Of a stretch of 64,000 bases of DNA, positions 43,842 to 51,783 are shown piece by piece (position 1 is the stretch's first letter; each line of letters opens with the position of its first letter). Source of the DNA: Paracoccaceae bacterium (GTDB lineage: Bacteria; Pseudomonadota; Alphaproteobacteria; Rhodobacterales; Rhodobacteraceae). A program made the position numbers and the translations under genes. Under the pieces are notes generated by a model. It saw only the letters and a list, made by a program, of their open reading frames with translations, was not told where the DNA came from and did no database searches. The stretch lies in the NCBI GenBank assembly GCA_024742705.1, contig JANSXZ010000004.1, positions 62,001-126,000 of the forward strand. Direction: 5' to 3'.

Positions 43842-44696
43842 ATGCGTTTCGCCACATACACCGCCGCGCGGCGCCAGTTCTATGGCGCCTGCCTGCCCGG
43901 CGGCATGGTCGCCCTGTCGCCGGATTTCCCCGAATGGCGCACGCTGCGCGAGGTGATCGCCGCCGGGGCGCTGGATGTGCTGGCAGAAACCGCCCGCGAC
44001 CGCGAGGTGACGCACCCCGAAGGCAGTTTCCGGTGGAATATCCCGGTGCCCGATCCCGAGAAGATCATCTGCGTCGGCGTCAATTTTCCCGACCGCAACG
44101 CAGAGTACAAGGATGGCACCAACCTGCCGCCGCACCCGTCGCTCTTCGTGCGGTTCGCGCGGTCGTTCGTGGGCCATGAAGAACCGCTGGTGCGTCCGGC
44201 CGAGACGCCGCAACTGGACTATGAGGGTGAAATCGCCGTGGTGATCGGCAAGACCGGGCGGCGCATCGCCGAAGCCGACGCCCTGGGCCATGTGGCGGCG
44301 TTGACGTTGTGCAACGAAGGCACGCTGCGCGACTGGGTGCGCCATGCCAAGTTCAACGTCACGCAGGGCAAGAACTGGGACGCATCGGGCGCCATGGGCC
44401 CATGGCTGGTGCCATTCACCGATCCTGCCCAGATCGCCGACGTGGCGCTTTCGACGCGGGTGAACGGCGCGCTGCGTCAGCAGGACCGGACCGGTCGCAT
44501 GATCTTTCCCGTGGCCCGCCAGATCGCCTACATCTCGACGTTCACCACCCTTGTGCCCGGCGACATCATCGTCACCGGCACACCCACCGGTGCCGGGGCG
44601 CGGCTGGATCCGCCGGTCTGGCTGCAACCCGGCGATACCGTCGAGATCGAGGCCGAGGGTATCGGCCGGCTGTGCAACGGGGTGCGCGACGAATGA
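43842..44696 (+). CDS. Fumarylacetoacetate hydrolase family protein
   Basis: 284 residues. The FAH catalytic domain (from ~residue 75) has IICVGVNFPDRNAEY, the metal-binding PQLDYEGEIAVVIG and the terminal DIIVTGTPTGAGARLDPP. Family members cleave C-C bonds of beta-diketo acids or decarboxylate/isomerise ring-cleavage products. The stop overlaps the next gene start (ATGA), which encodes a 2-oxo-hepta-type hydratase. The pair therefore looks like the lower part of an aromatic meta-cleavage pathway (homoprotocatechuate-like), with this gene as decarboxylase/isomerase. The upper pathway is not in the window. Confidence 0.88.
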   Translation: MRFATYTAARRQFYGACLPGGMVALSPDFPEWRTLREVIAAGALDVLAETARDREVTHPEGSFRWNIPVPDPEKIICVGVNFPDRNAEYKDGTNLPPHPSLFVRFARSFVGHEEPLVRPAETPQLDYEGEIAVVIGKTGRRIAEADALGHVAALTLCNEGTLRDWVRHAKFNVTQGKNWDASGAMGPWLVPFTDPAQIADVALSTRVNGALRQQDRTGRMIFPVARQIAYISTFTTLVPGDIIVTGTPTGAGARLDPPVWLQPGDTVEIEAEGIGRLCNGVRDE

Positions 44697-45493
44697 ACGC
44701 CGATGATATCGCCGCCTGTGCCCGGATGCTGCATGATGCCGAACGCGGCGGCCGTCAGTGCGGCCTGATCAGCCGCGCGCATCCGGCAATCACGCTGGAT
44801 CAGGCCTATGCGGTTCAGGCCGGTTTCGTGGCGCTGCGCCGGGCGGCGGGGGCGGTGCCCATCGGATGGAAGATCGGGCTGACCAGCCGCGCGATGCAGC
44901 AGGCGCTGGACATCGACACGCCCGACAGCGGCGTACTGATGAGCGACATGGCTTTCGCGCAGGGCGCCACGGTGCCCGCGCGCCGGTTCATCCAGCCGCG
45001 CGTCGAGGCGGAAATCGCCTTTGTGATGAAGACGGGACTGGCCGGCGCCGGTGTCACCCGCGACGATGTGATCGCGGCCACCGATCATGTGGTCGCGGCG
45101 CTGGAGATCCTCGACACCCGGATATTGCGCCGCGATCCCGATACCGGCCAGGCGCGGGTGATCTTTGACACGGTGGCGGACAACGCCGCCAATGCCGGGC
45201 TGGTGCTGGGCGATGCGCGCCACGCGGTCGCGGCGCAGGATCTGCGGCGCGTCGGGGCCATCGTGAAACGCGACGGCGTGGTCGAGGAAACCGGGCTGGG
45301 CGCCGGGGTGCTGGACGATCCGGTGCGCGGGATTGTCTGGCTGGTGCGGCGGCTGGCGGCTTATGGCCAGGGCCTTGCGGCCGGCGAAATCGTGCTGTCC
45401 GGTTCGTTCGTGCGGCCTGTCGAAGCGCCTCCGGGGTCGGTCTTCGATGCGGATTTCGGTGATTTCGGGCGGGTCGCGATCGGCTTTGCCTGA
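44693..45493 (+). CDS. hpaH: 2-oxo-hept-4-ene-1,7-dioate hydratase-like protein
   Basis: A 266-residue hydratase of the HpaH/MhpD family, related in fold to FAH. It would add water to a 2-oxo-4-enoate made from aromatic ring cleavage. Family positions: AYAVQAGFVALRR, PIGWKIGLTSRAMQQALDI, metal site RVEAEIAFVM with E in the EAE triplet, and GEIVLSGSFVRPVEAPPGS near the end. It is coupled to the FAH-family gene by ATGA. It ends 5 bases before a convergent thioesterase gene. Whether it acts in 4-hydroxyphenylacetate or another pathway is not decided by sequence. Confidence 0.82.
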   Translation: MNADDIAACARMLHDAERGGRQCGLISRAHPAITLDQAYAVQAGFVALRRAAGAVPIGWKIGLTSRAMQQALDIDTPDSGVLMSDMAFAQGATVPARRFIQPRVEAEIAFVMKTGLAGAGVTRDDVIAATDHVVAALEILDTRILRRDPDTGQARVIFDTVADNAANAGLVLGDARHAVAAQDLRRVGAIVKRDGVVEETGLGAGVLDDPVRGIVWLVRRLAAYGQGLAAGEIVLSGSFVRPVEAPPGSVFDADFGDFGRVAIGFA

Positions 45494-45498
45494 TCGGC

Positions 45499-45981
45499 TC
45501 AGCCCTCGAAACTTGCCTTGTCGCGGTTCAGGAAAGCATCGCGCAGCACCTGCGGAATCGCCAGCCTGGCGCTGCCGTCGGGGGCCATCATGACGATCAC
45601 GCAGGTATAGGCCGTGCGCAACCTGCCATCGGACCAGATCTGCTGGTCGTATGTGAACGAGGTGTTGCGGAATGCGCTGACGCGGGTGGTAGCGATGTAA
45701 TCCTCGCCCATCAGCATCTCTTCGTGATAGCGGATCTCGGCGCTGCGCAGGATCGTGCGCGGCCGCGGCGCCCCGGCCGGAAGGAGCGGTGTGCACAACA
45801 GATCGAAATACCATACCCGCAGCGTTTCGAACCAGGTCATGTAGGCCTTGTTGTTGACGTGGTTCAGCACGTCCAGTTCGGCAAAGCGCACGCGGTCGGC
45901 AATGGCCATCGGCTGCGGATCGGCTATGCCGTGCGCGCGCTGAATTTCGGGGCCGAGCGGGGTGTGGTATCGCAACGTCAT
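45499..45981 (-). CDS. Acyl-CoA thioesterase, 4HBT hotdog family
   Basis: A 160-residue hotdog-fold protein. The 4-hydroxybenzoyl-CoA thioesterase signature is VRFAELDVLNHVNNKAYMTWFE, with the catalytic Asp in ELDVLNH. It would hydrolyse acyl-CoA thioesters. The start at 45981 (MTLRYHTPLG) is far downstream of the longest ORF start, whose extra 128 residues are Arg/Ser/Pro-rich and antisense to the intergenic region. Divergent from the acyl-CoA ligase gene, which suggests linked fatty or aromatic acyl-CoA metabolism. Confidence 0.88.
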   Translation of the reverse strand: MTLRYHTPLGPEIQRAHGIADPQPMAIADRVRFAELDVLNHVNNKAYMTWFETLRVWYFDLLCTPLLPAGAPRPRTILRSAEIRYHEEMLMGEDYIATTRVSAFRNTSFTYDQQIWSDGRLRTAYTCVIVMMAPDGSARLAIPQVLRDAFLNRDKASFEG

Positions 45982-46070
45982 GACGGCGGGGCTAGAAGAT
46001 CGGCCCGCCGGGCGCAAGCGGGTTGTTGCATCCCCCCCGGTTCGTTGGCAATTTGGCCGCAGGAGGAGAT

Positions 46071-46139
46071 ATGGGCGCAGGCCCGGCGCGGTGGTGCCGG
46101 ACCGGACCCGTGGCACCTTTGCAAAAGAGTTTAGGCTAA
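46071..46139 (+). CDS. Possible 22-aa upstream peptide before the acyl-CoA ligase
   Basis: An excellent ribosome-binding site (AGGAGGAGAT) stands immediately before ATG-GGC-GCA, opening a 22-codon frame (MGAGPARWCRTG, then a short tail ending in SLG) that stops at 46139, 51 bases before the ligase start. The quality of the site suggests translation, perhaps as a leader peptide. The spacing from AGGAGG to ATG is short (4 bases after GAT) and no conservation can be checked. Confidence 0.3.
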   Translation: MGAGPARWCRTGPVAPLQKSLG

Positions 46140-46190
46140 CCCGCGCAGCAAATGCGCGCAAGCAAGACCAACACAACCGGGAGACCTGCC

Positions 46191-47810
46191 ATGCTGGGCC
46201 AGATGATGACCGCCCCCCTGCTGATTTCGTCGCTGATCGACCACGCGGCGCGCTATCACGGCGATACGCCGATCGTATCGGTAAACACCACGGGCGGGGT
46301 CGAGACGACATCCTGGGCCGAGGTTTCGGCCAATGCCCGCCGGCTGGGATCGGCGCTGAGCGCAATGGGCCTGGCGCCGCAGGCCCGCTGCGCGACGATC
46401 GCCTGGAACAACCGGCGGCATCTCGAGATCTATTTCGGCACTTCGGGGGCCGGTTTCGTCTGCCACACCATCAACCCGCGCCTGTTCCCCGAGCAACTGG
46501 TCTACATCATCAACCACGCCGACGATCAGGTGCTGTTTCTGGATGCCACCTTCCTGCCGATCGCGATCAACCTGGCCGACAAGCTGCCCAACCTGAAGCA
46601 CGTCGTGCTGATGGGGCCGCGCGATGAAGCTGCGGCCGAGAAGCTGCCGGGATTGCAGTTCTACGACGAGCTGATCGCCGGCGGAGATCCCGATTTCGAA
46701 TGGCCGGTCTTCGATGAAAACACCGCGTCGAGCCTGTGTTATACTTCGGGCACGACCGGCAACCCCAAGGGCGTGCTCTATTCGCATCGTTCAACCGTTC
46801 TGCACACGCTGGTGGCCGGTCTGAAGGACACGCTGGCGATCAGCGCGGCGGATGTGGTGCTGCCGGTGGTGCCGATGTTCCATGTCAACGCCTGGGGCGT
46901 GCCCTATTGCGCGGCGATGGTCGGGGCGTCGATGGTGATGCCGGGGCCGGGGCTGGACGGCGAAAGCCTGGTCCGGCTGATCGACACCTACAAGGTAACC
47001 ATCGCACTGGGCGTGCCGACGATCTGGCTGGGCCTTCTGGGCCATGCCAAGTCGGCCGGCAGCAACCTGGAAAGCCTGCAACGCACGGTGGTTGGCGGAT
47101 CGGCCTGCCCGCCGTCGATGATCACCGCCTTCCGCGAGCTTTATGGGGTGGACACGATCCATGCCTGGGGCATGTCCGAGATGAGCCCTCTGGGATCGGT
47201 GAACCAGCTGCTGGCCAAACACGCCGCCTTGCCCGACGCGGAACGCCACGCGCTGCGCGAAAACCAGGGGCGGCCACCCTTTGGCGTGGAACTGAAGATT
47301 GTCGGCGAGAATGGTGAAACGCTGCCGTCCGACGGGCAGACCCAGGGCGATCTGCATGTGCGCGGCCATTGGGTTCTGGACAGCTATTTCCGCATGGACG
47401 ACAATCAGGTACTGGTCGATGGGTGGTTCGACACCGGCGACGTGGCGACGATCGACGCGGATGGCTTCATGACCATCAAGGACCGTTCCAAGGACATCAT
47501 CAAATCTGGTGGAGAATGGATCAGTTCGGTCGAACTGGAAAACATCGCCATCGCGCATCCGGCGCTGGCCGATGCTGCCGTCGTGGGTGTGAAGCATCCA
47601 AAATGGGACGAGCGCCCGATCCTGGTGGCGGTGCCGGCGGAAGGCCAGACCCCGTCCAAGGAAGAGCTTCTGGCGTTTTTCGATGGCAAGATCGCCAAGT
47701 GGCAGGTGCCCGATACGGTGGTTTTTGCCGAGGTGCTGCCGCGCAACGCGACCGGCAAGGTTCTCAAGCGCAACCTGCGCGAGACCTATGATTCGGTTTT
47801 GATGGAGTGA
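46191..47810 (+). CDS. Acyl-CoA synthetase (long-chain fatty-acid-CoA ligase type)
   Basis: A 539-residue ANL-family adenylating enzyme. Motifs: the P-loop YTSGTTGNPKGVLYSH (A3) near 180, WGMSEMSPLG (A5), DGWFDTGDVATID (A7), KDRSKDIIKSGGEWIS (A8) and the PRNATGKVLKR catalytic-lysine motif (A10). It activates a carboxylic acid to acyl-AMP and then acyl-CoA. GGGAGACC precedes the start at 46191. Its chain-length preference is not evident. Near neighbours (thioesterase, and the liu operon further on) fit acyl-CoA catabolism. Confidence 0.93.
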   Translation: MLGQMMTAPLLISSLIDHAARYHGDTPIVSVNTTGGVETTSWAEVSANARRLGSALSAMGLAPQARCATIAWNNRRHLEIYFGTSGAGFVCHTINPRLFPEQLVYIINHADDQVLFLDATFLPIAINLADKLPNLKHVVLMGPRDEAAAEKLPGLQFYDELIAGGDPDFEWPVFDENTASSLCYTSGTTGNPKGVLYSHRSTVLHTLVAGLKDTLAISAADVVLPVVPMFHVNAWGVPYCAAMVGASMVMPGPGLDGESLVRLIDTYKVTIALGVPTIWLGLLGHAKSAGSNLESLQRTVVGGSACPPSMITAFRELYGVDTIHAWGMSEMSPLGSVNQLLAKHAALPDAERHALRENQGRPPFGVELKIVGENGETLPSDGQTQGDLHVRGHWVLDSYFRMDDNQVLVDGWFDTGDVATIDADGFMTIKDRSKDIIKSGGEWISSVELENIAIAHPALADAAVVGVKHPKWDERPILVAVPAEGQTPSKEELLAFFDGKIAKWQVPDTVVFAEVLPRNATGKVLKRNLRETYDSVLME

Positions 47811-47834
47811 GCCCGGACCGGTGCCGTTTGCGCG

Positions 47835-47908
47835 GTGTCGGCGGGGGATCGGGGGCGCTGCCCCCGCCGCCCCAGGGGGCGGCTCCCCCGGAGTTTATCC
47901 GGCAAGAT
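47835..47908. repeat. Dispersed intergenic repeat, copy c
   Basis: Read on the minus strand: TTCATCTTGCCGGATAAACTCC, GGGGGAG, then a GCCGCCCC/GGGGCGGC hairpin and GGGGGCAGCGCCCCC. It fills the gap between the acyl-CoA ligase and the YbaK-type gene. Confidence 0.6.
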
Positions 47909-47922
47909 GAAGGGAAGCGGCG

Positions 47923-48393
47923 ATGAGCAAGAGCCTGAAGCGGGTGCGTGCGGCGCTGGACGCGGCGGGTGCGGCGGCGGATCTGCGCGAGACCGCCGTG
48001 GCGCGGACAGCCGAGGATGCGGCGCGGGCGCTGGAGTGTGCGGTGGATCAGATCGCCAAGTCGGTGGTGCTTGCAGGCACGGAATCGGGGCGGGCGGTTC
48101 TGTTCGTGACGGCCGGCGGGCGCCGCGTGGATATGGCGCGGGCGGCGGACCTTGCGGGCGAGCCTCTGGGCAAGGCGGATGCGGCGGCAGTGCGGGCGCA
48201 GACTGGGTTTGCGATTGGCGGCGTCTCGCCGGTGGGCGCGATCGCTCCGATGGCGGTGTTTTTCGACCGTACGTTGATGGGGTTTGGCAAGGTCTGGGCC
48301 GCGGCGGGCACGCCGCACCATGTGTTCGGCGCGGCGCCGGGCGAGATCCTGCGTGTGTCGGGCGGCCAGTTGGCGGACTTCGTGATGGATTGA
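47923..48393 (+). CDS. ybaK: YbaK/EbsC-type aminoacyl-tRNA deacylase
   Basis: A 156-residue single-domain protein of the YbaK/ProX/INS superfamily, which hydrolyses mischarged tRNA such as Cys- or Ala-tRNA(Pro). Family core: ECAVDQIAKSVVLAG with the catalytic Lys in AKSVV, LFVTAGGRRVDM, TGFAIGGVSPVG and PHHVFGAAPGEIL. The ATG at 47923 follows GGAAGCGGCG. It stands alone between the acyl-CoA ligase and liuA. The exact tRNA substrate is not determined. Confidence 0.85.
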   Translation: MSKSLKRVRAALDAAGAAADLRETAVARTAEDAARALECAVDQIAKSVVLAGTESGRAVLFVTAGGRRVDMARAADLAGEPLGKADAAAVRAQTGFAIGGVSPVGAIAPMAVFFDRTLMGFGKVWAAAGTPHHVFGAAPGEILRVSGGQLADFVMD

Positions 48394-48429
48394 ACGGCCC
48401 GCACCGGGGCCACTTTGGTGCGGTGCGGA

Positions 48430-48476
48430 TTGACTGCGGTGCGGCTTGTTGCTATCGGTTATTGAACGACCGTTCA
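48430..48476 (+). promoter_or_regulatory. liu operon promoter with palindromic operator
   Basis: TTGACT (48430-48435), 17 bases, TATCGG (48453-48458) is a plausible though weak sigma-70 promoter. The start point would fall in the inverted repeat TGAACG-AC-CGTTCA at 48463-48476, the size and symmetry of a TetR-family operator. A repressor bound there would block initiation. No regulator gene is adjacent. Confidence 0.55.
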
Positions 48477-48492
48477 TATAAGGGGGTGGGGG

Positions 48493-49656
48493 ATGTTCAA
48501 CGCGACGATGCAGTTCGACCTGGGCGCCGATGTCAATGCGCTGCGCGAGATGGTGCACCGCTGGGCGCAGGAGCGGGTGGCGCCGATGGCCGCCGAGATC
48601 GACAGGTCGAACGCGTTTCCGCCAGAGTTGTGGCCGGAGATGGGCGACCTGGGTCTTTTGGGGATCACGGTCGAGGAGGCCTATGGCGGCGCGGGCATGT
48701 CATACTTGGCGCATACGGTGGCCGTGGAGGAGATCGCGCGGGCGTCGGCGTCGGTGTCCTTGTCTTACGGCGCGCATTCCAACCTGTGCGTCAACCAGAT
48801 CAAGCTGAACGGTACGCCCGAGCAGAAGGCCAGGTATCTGCCGGGCCTGGTGTCGGGCCGGCATGTGGGCGCCTTGGCGATGTCCGAGGCGGGCGCCGGT
48901 TCGGACGTGGTGTCGATGAAGCTGCGCGCGGAAAAGCGCAACGATCACTACCGGCTGAACGGCACGAAGTACTGGATCACCAACGGGCCGGATGCCGACA
49001 CGCTGGTGGTTTACGCCAAGACCGATCCCGAGGCCGGATCGAAGGGGATCACTGCGTTCCTGATCGAAAAATCGATGACCGGCTTTTCGACCTCGCCGCA
49101 TTTCGACAAGCTGGGCATGCGCGGATCCAACACCGCCGAGTTGATCTTCGAGGATGTCGAGGTGCCTTTCGAGAACGTGCTGGGCGAAGAGGGGCGCGGC
49201 GTGGCGGTTCTGATGTCGGGGCTGGATTACGAAAGGGTGGTTCTGGCCGGGATCGGAACCGGGATCATGGCCGCCTGTCTGGACGCGATCATGCCTTACA
49301 TGGCCGAGCGCCGGCAGTTCGGCCAGCCGATCGGCAGCTTCCAGTTGATGCAGGGCAAGATCGCCGACATGTACACCGCGATGAATTCGGCGCGCGCCTA
49401 CGTCTACGAGGTGGCCAAGGCCTGCGACCGGGGCGATGTGACCCGGCAGGATGCGGCGGCCTGCTGTCTTTACGCTTCGGAAGAGGCGATGAAGCAGGCG
49501 CATCAGGCGGTGCAGGCCATGGGCGGTGCCGGTTTTCTGAACGACAGCCCGGTGGCACGCATTTTCCGCGATGCCAAACTGATGGAGATCGGCGCCGGCA
49601 CCTCTGAAATCCGCCGCATGCTGGTGGGGCGTGAACTCATGGCAGCCATGGCATGA
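48493..49656 (+). CDS. liuA: Isovaleryl-CoA dehydrogenase
   Basis: A 387-residue FAD enzyme of the acyl-CoA dehydrogenase family that oxidises isovaleryl-CoA to 3-methylcrotonyl-CoA in leucine breakdown. The catalytic Glu is at the isovaleryl-CoA-specific place, E247 in [11 protein letters not shown], rather than near the C terminus. [17 protein letters not shown] and [17 protein letters not shown] line the FAD/substrate site, and [16 protein letters not shown] the C-terminal FAD-contact helix. Context (liuB, D, E, C downstream) confirms the assignment. Start preceded by GGGGGTGGGGG. Confidence 0.97.
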   Translation: MFNATMQFDLGADVNALREMVHRWAQERVAPMAAEIDRSNAFPPELWPEMGDLGLLGITVEEAYGGAGMSYLAHTVAVEEIARASASVSLSYGAHSNLCVNQIKLNGTPEQKARYLPGLVSGRHVGALAMSEAGAGSDVVSMKLRAEKRNDHYRLNGTKYWITNGPDADTLVVYAKTDPEAGSKGITAFLIEKSMTGFSTSPHFDKLGMRGSNTAELIFEDVEVPFENVLGEEGRGVAVLMSGLDYERVVLAGIGTGIMAACLDAIMPYMAERRQFGQPIGSFQLMQGKIADMYTAMNSARAYVYEVAKACDRGDVTRQDAAACCLYASEEAMKQAHQAVQAMGGAGFLNDSPVARIFRDAKLMEIGAGTSEIRRMLVGRELMAAMA

Positions 49657-49964
49657 CACTCTCCCGGATCGCCCTCCCGCTCGGGTTGCTGTCGCTTGCG
49701 GCGGCCGGGTTGGGGGTGGGTCTGGGATGGCAGGTGGCGCGGCTGGATGAAACGACGGTGATCGGGTCGGCCGCGGCGCATTATGTGGCCGAGGCGGGGC
49801 CGGGTGCATCGCCACACGATTGTGTGGCCTATCCGGGCCGGGCGGCGCGGGTGTGGCTGGTGGTGGCCTGCGCGCATCCCGACGGACGGCAATTCGGCTA
49901 CCGGGTTTCGCCTCTGGGGGTGTTGCGCGCGGCACCCCCGCCCGACAGGGCGCCCCGCACATGA
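49653..49964 (+). CDS. Hypothetical membrane-anchored protein in liu operon
   Basis: 103 residues starting [19 protein letters not shown], a single hydrophobic segment or signal anchor, then a small extracytoplasmic domain with two Cys ([15 protein letters not shown]) that could form a disulfide. The start overlaps the liuA stop by ATGA, supporting real translation and cotranscription. No family recognised and no link to leucine breakdown evident. An insertion of an accessory gene at this place varies among relatives as far as I know. Confidence 0.65.
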   Translation: MTLSRIALPLGLLSLAAAGLGVGLGWQVARLDETTVIGSAAAHYVAEAGPGASPHDCVAYPGRAARVWLVVACAHPDGRQFGYRVSPLGVLRAAPPPDRAPRT

Positions 49965-50049
49965 CGCCCGGCTCCGGTCACACCCGCGCGATCGCCGGAC
50001 CCTTCCGGCCCCTCACGGCCGGGCGATTTTGCGACAAGGACAAGAGACC

Positions 50050-51654
50050 ATGAAACTGACCTCCAACTTCCTGCCCGGCACGGACGAGGCGCGTGCGCGT
50101 CGTGCCGCCCATCTCGCGGCGCTGGAGACGGTCCGCGCCGCCGCCGCCGCCGCCGCCGAGGGCGGTGGAACCAAATCCCGCGACCGCCACCTTGCCCGCG
50201 GCAAGATGCTGCCGCGCGACCGGGTCGCCAACCTGCTGGATCCCGGCGCGCCGTTTCTTGAAATCGGCGCCACCGCCGCGCACGGGATGTACGATGGCGC
50301 CGCGCCCTGTGCCGGCGTGATCGCCGGTGTCGGACGGATGCACGGCCAGGACGTGATGGTGATCTGCAACGATGCGACGGTCAAGGGTGGCACCTATTAC
50401 CCGATGACCGTGAAAAAGCACCTGCGTGCTCAGGAAATCGCCGCCGAGTGCGATTTGCCCTGCATCTACCTGGTCGACAGCGGCGGGGCCAACCTGCCCA
50501 ACCAGGACGAGGTGTTTCCCGATCGCGATCACTTTGGCCGCATCTTCTACAACCAGGCGCGCATGTCGGCCCGCGGCATTGCCCAGATCGCCGTGGTGAT
50601 GGGATCGTGCACCGCCGGAGGTGCCTATGTGCCGGCCATGTCCGACGTGACGATCATCGTCAAGGAACAGGGCACGATCTTTCTGGCCGGACCGCCCCTG
50701 GTGCGGGCCGCCACCGGAGAAGTGGTCACCGCCGAGGATCTGGGCGGCGGCGATGTGCACACCCGCCTGTCGGGCGTGGCCGATTACCTGGCCGAAGACG
50801 ACGGCCATGCCCTGGCGCTGGCCCGCCGCGCCGTCGCCGGCCTGAACCGGGGCCGACCGGCGACCGTGCAATGGCAAAGCCCCGAGGAGCCGGCCTATGA
50901 TCCGGCCGAGATACTCGACGTGGTCCCCGCCGATCTGCGCACCCCCTACGACATCCGCGAGGTCATCGCGCGCCTGGTCGACGGCTCGCGGTTCGACGAA
51001 TTCAAACCGCGTTTCGGTGAAACGCTCGTTACCGGCTTCGCCCATCTGCGGGGTTGTCCGATCGGCATCGTCGCCAACAACGGCGTGTTGTTCTCCGAGG
51101 CGGCGCAGAAGGGCGCGCATTTCGTCGAACTCTGCTCGCAGCGGCGCATACCCCTGGTTTTCCTGCAGAACATCACCGGCTTCATGGTCGGCCGGAAATA
51201 CGAAAACGAAGGCATCGCGCGCCACGGCGCCAAGATGGTCACGGCGGTCGCAACCACATCGGTGCCGAAGATCACGATGCTGGTGGGCGGATCTTTCGGC
51301 GCGGGCAACTACGGCATGGCCGGTCGCGCCTATCAGCCGCGTTTCCTGTGGACATGGCCCAATGCGCGCATATCGGTGATGGGTGGCGAACAGGCGGCCG
51401 GTGTGCTGGCCACAGTGCGCCGCGATGCCATCGAACGCGCCGGCGGCACATGGTCGTCCGAAGACGAGGCGGCGTTTCGAAAACCCACGGTCGACATGTT
51501 CGCCGAACAGTCGCACCCGCTTTACGCAGCGGCACGCCTCTGGGACGATGGCGTGATCGATCCGCGCAAGTCGCGCGACGTTCTGGCGCTCAGCCTCGGT
51601 GCCGCACTCAACGCCCCGGTCCCCGAGACACGCTTCGGCGTGTTCCGGATGTGA
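50050..51654 (+). CDS. liuB: 3-Methylcrotonyl-CoA carboxylase, carboxyltransferase (beta) subunit
   Basis: A 534-residue acyl-CoA carboxyltransferase. It moves carboxyl from biotin to 3-methylcrotonyl-CoA. Motifs: [51 protein letters not shown] (oxyanion loop), [18 protein letters not shown] and [15 protein letters not shown] (second oxyanion site). NQDEVFPD is typical of MCC rather than propionyl-CoA carboxylase. The start at 50050 ([10 protein letters not shown]) follows GACAAGAGACC. Works with LiuD, encoded 129 bases downstream. Confidence 0.97.
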   Translation: MKLTSNFLPGTDEARARRAAHLAALETVRAAAAAAAEGGGTKSRDRHLARGKMLPRDRVANLLDPGAPFLEIGATAAHGMYDGAAPCAGVIAGVGRMHGQDVMVICNDATVKGGTYYPMTVKKHLRAQEIAAECDLPCIYLVDSGGANLPNQDEVFPDRDHFGRIFYNQARMSARGIAQIAVVMGSCTAGGAYVPAMSDVTIIVKEQGTIFLAGPPLVRAATGEVVTAEDLGGGDVHTRLSGVADYLAEDDGHALALARRAVAGLNRGRPATVQWQSPEEPAYDPAEILDVVPADLRTPYDIREVIARLVDGSRFDEFKPRFGETLVTGFAHLRGCPIGIVANNGVLFSEAAQKGAHFVELCSQRRIPLVFLQNITGFMVGRKYENEGIARHGAKMVTAVATTSVPKITMLVGGSFGAGNYGMAGRAYQPRFLWTWPNARISVMGGEQAAGVLATVRRDAIERAGGTWSSEDEAAFRKPTVDMFAEQSHPLYAAARLWDDGVIDPRKSRDVLALSLGAALNAPVPETRFGVFRM

Positions 51655-51704
51655 CCCGGCCGTGCGTCGCCATGGCGCCCCGATCCGGCCCCGGCGCGGG
51701 CCCG

Positions 51705-51765
51705 CTTCCACTCGCTGAAAATATCCTCGGGGGTCCGGGGGCAGACGGCCCCCGGTTCCGCCGGT
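51705..51765. repeat. Dispersed intergenic repeat, copy d
   Basis: Plus strand GAAAATATCCTCGGGGGTCC, then GGGGGCAGACGGCCCCC, between liuB and liuD. The hairpin part is shorter than in copies a-c. Confidence 0.55.
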
Positions 51766-51783
51766 GCAGAAAGGACCGAACCG

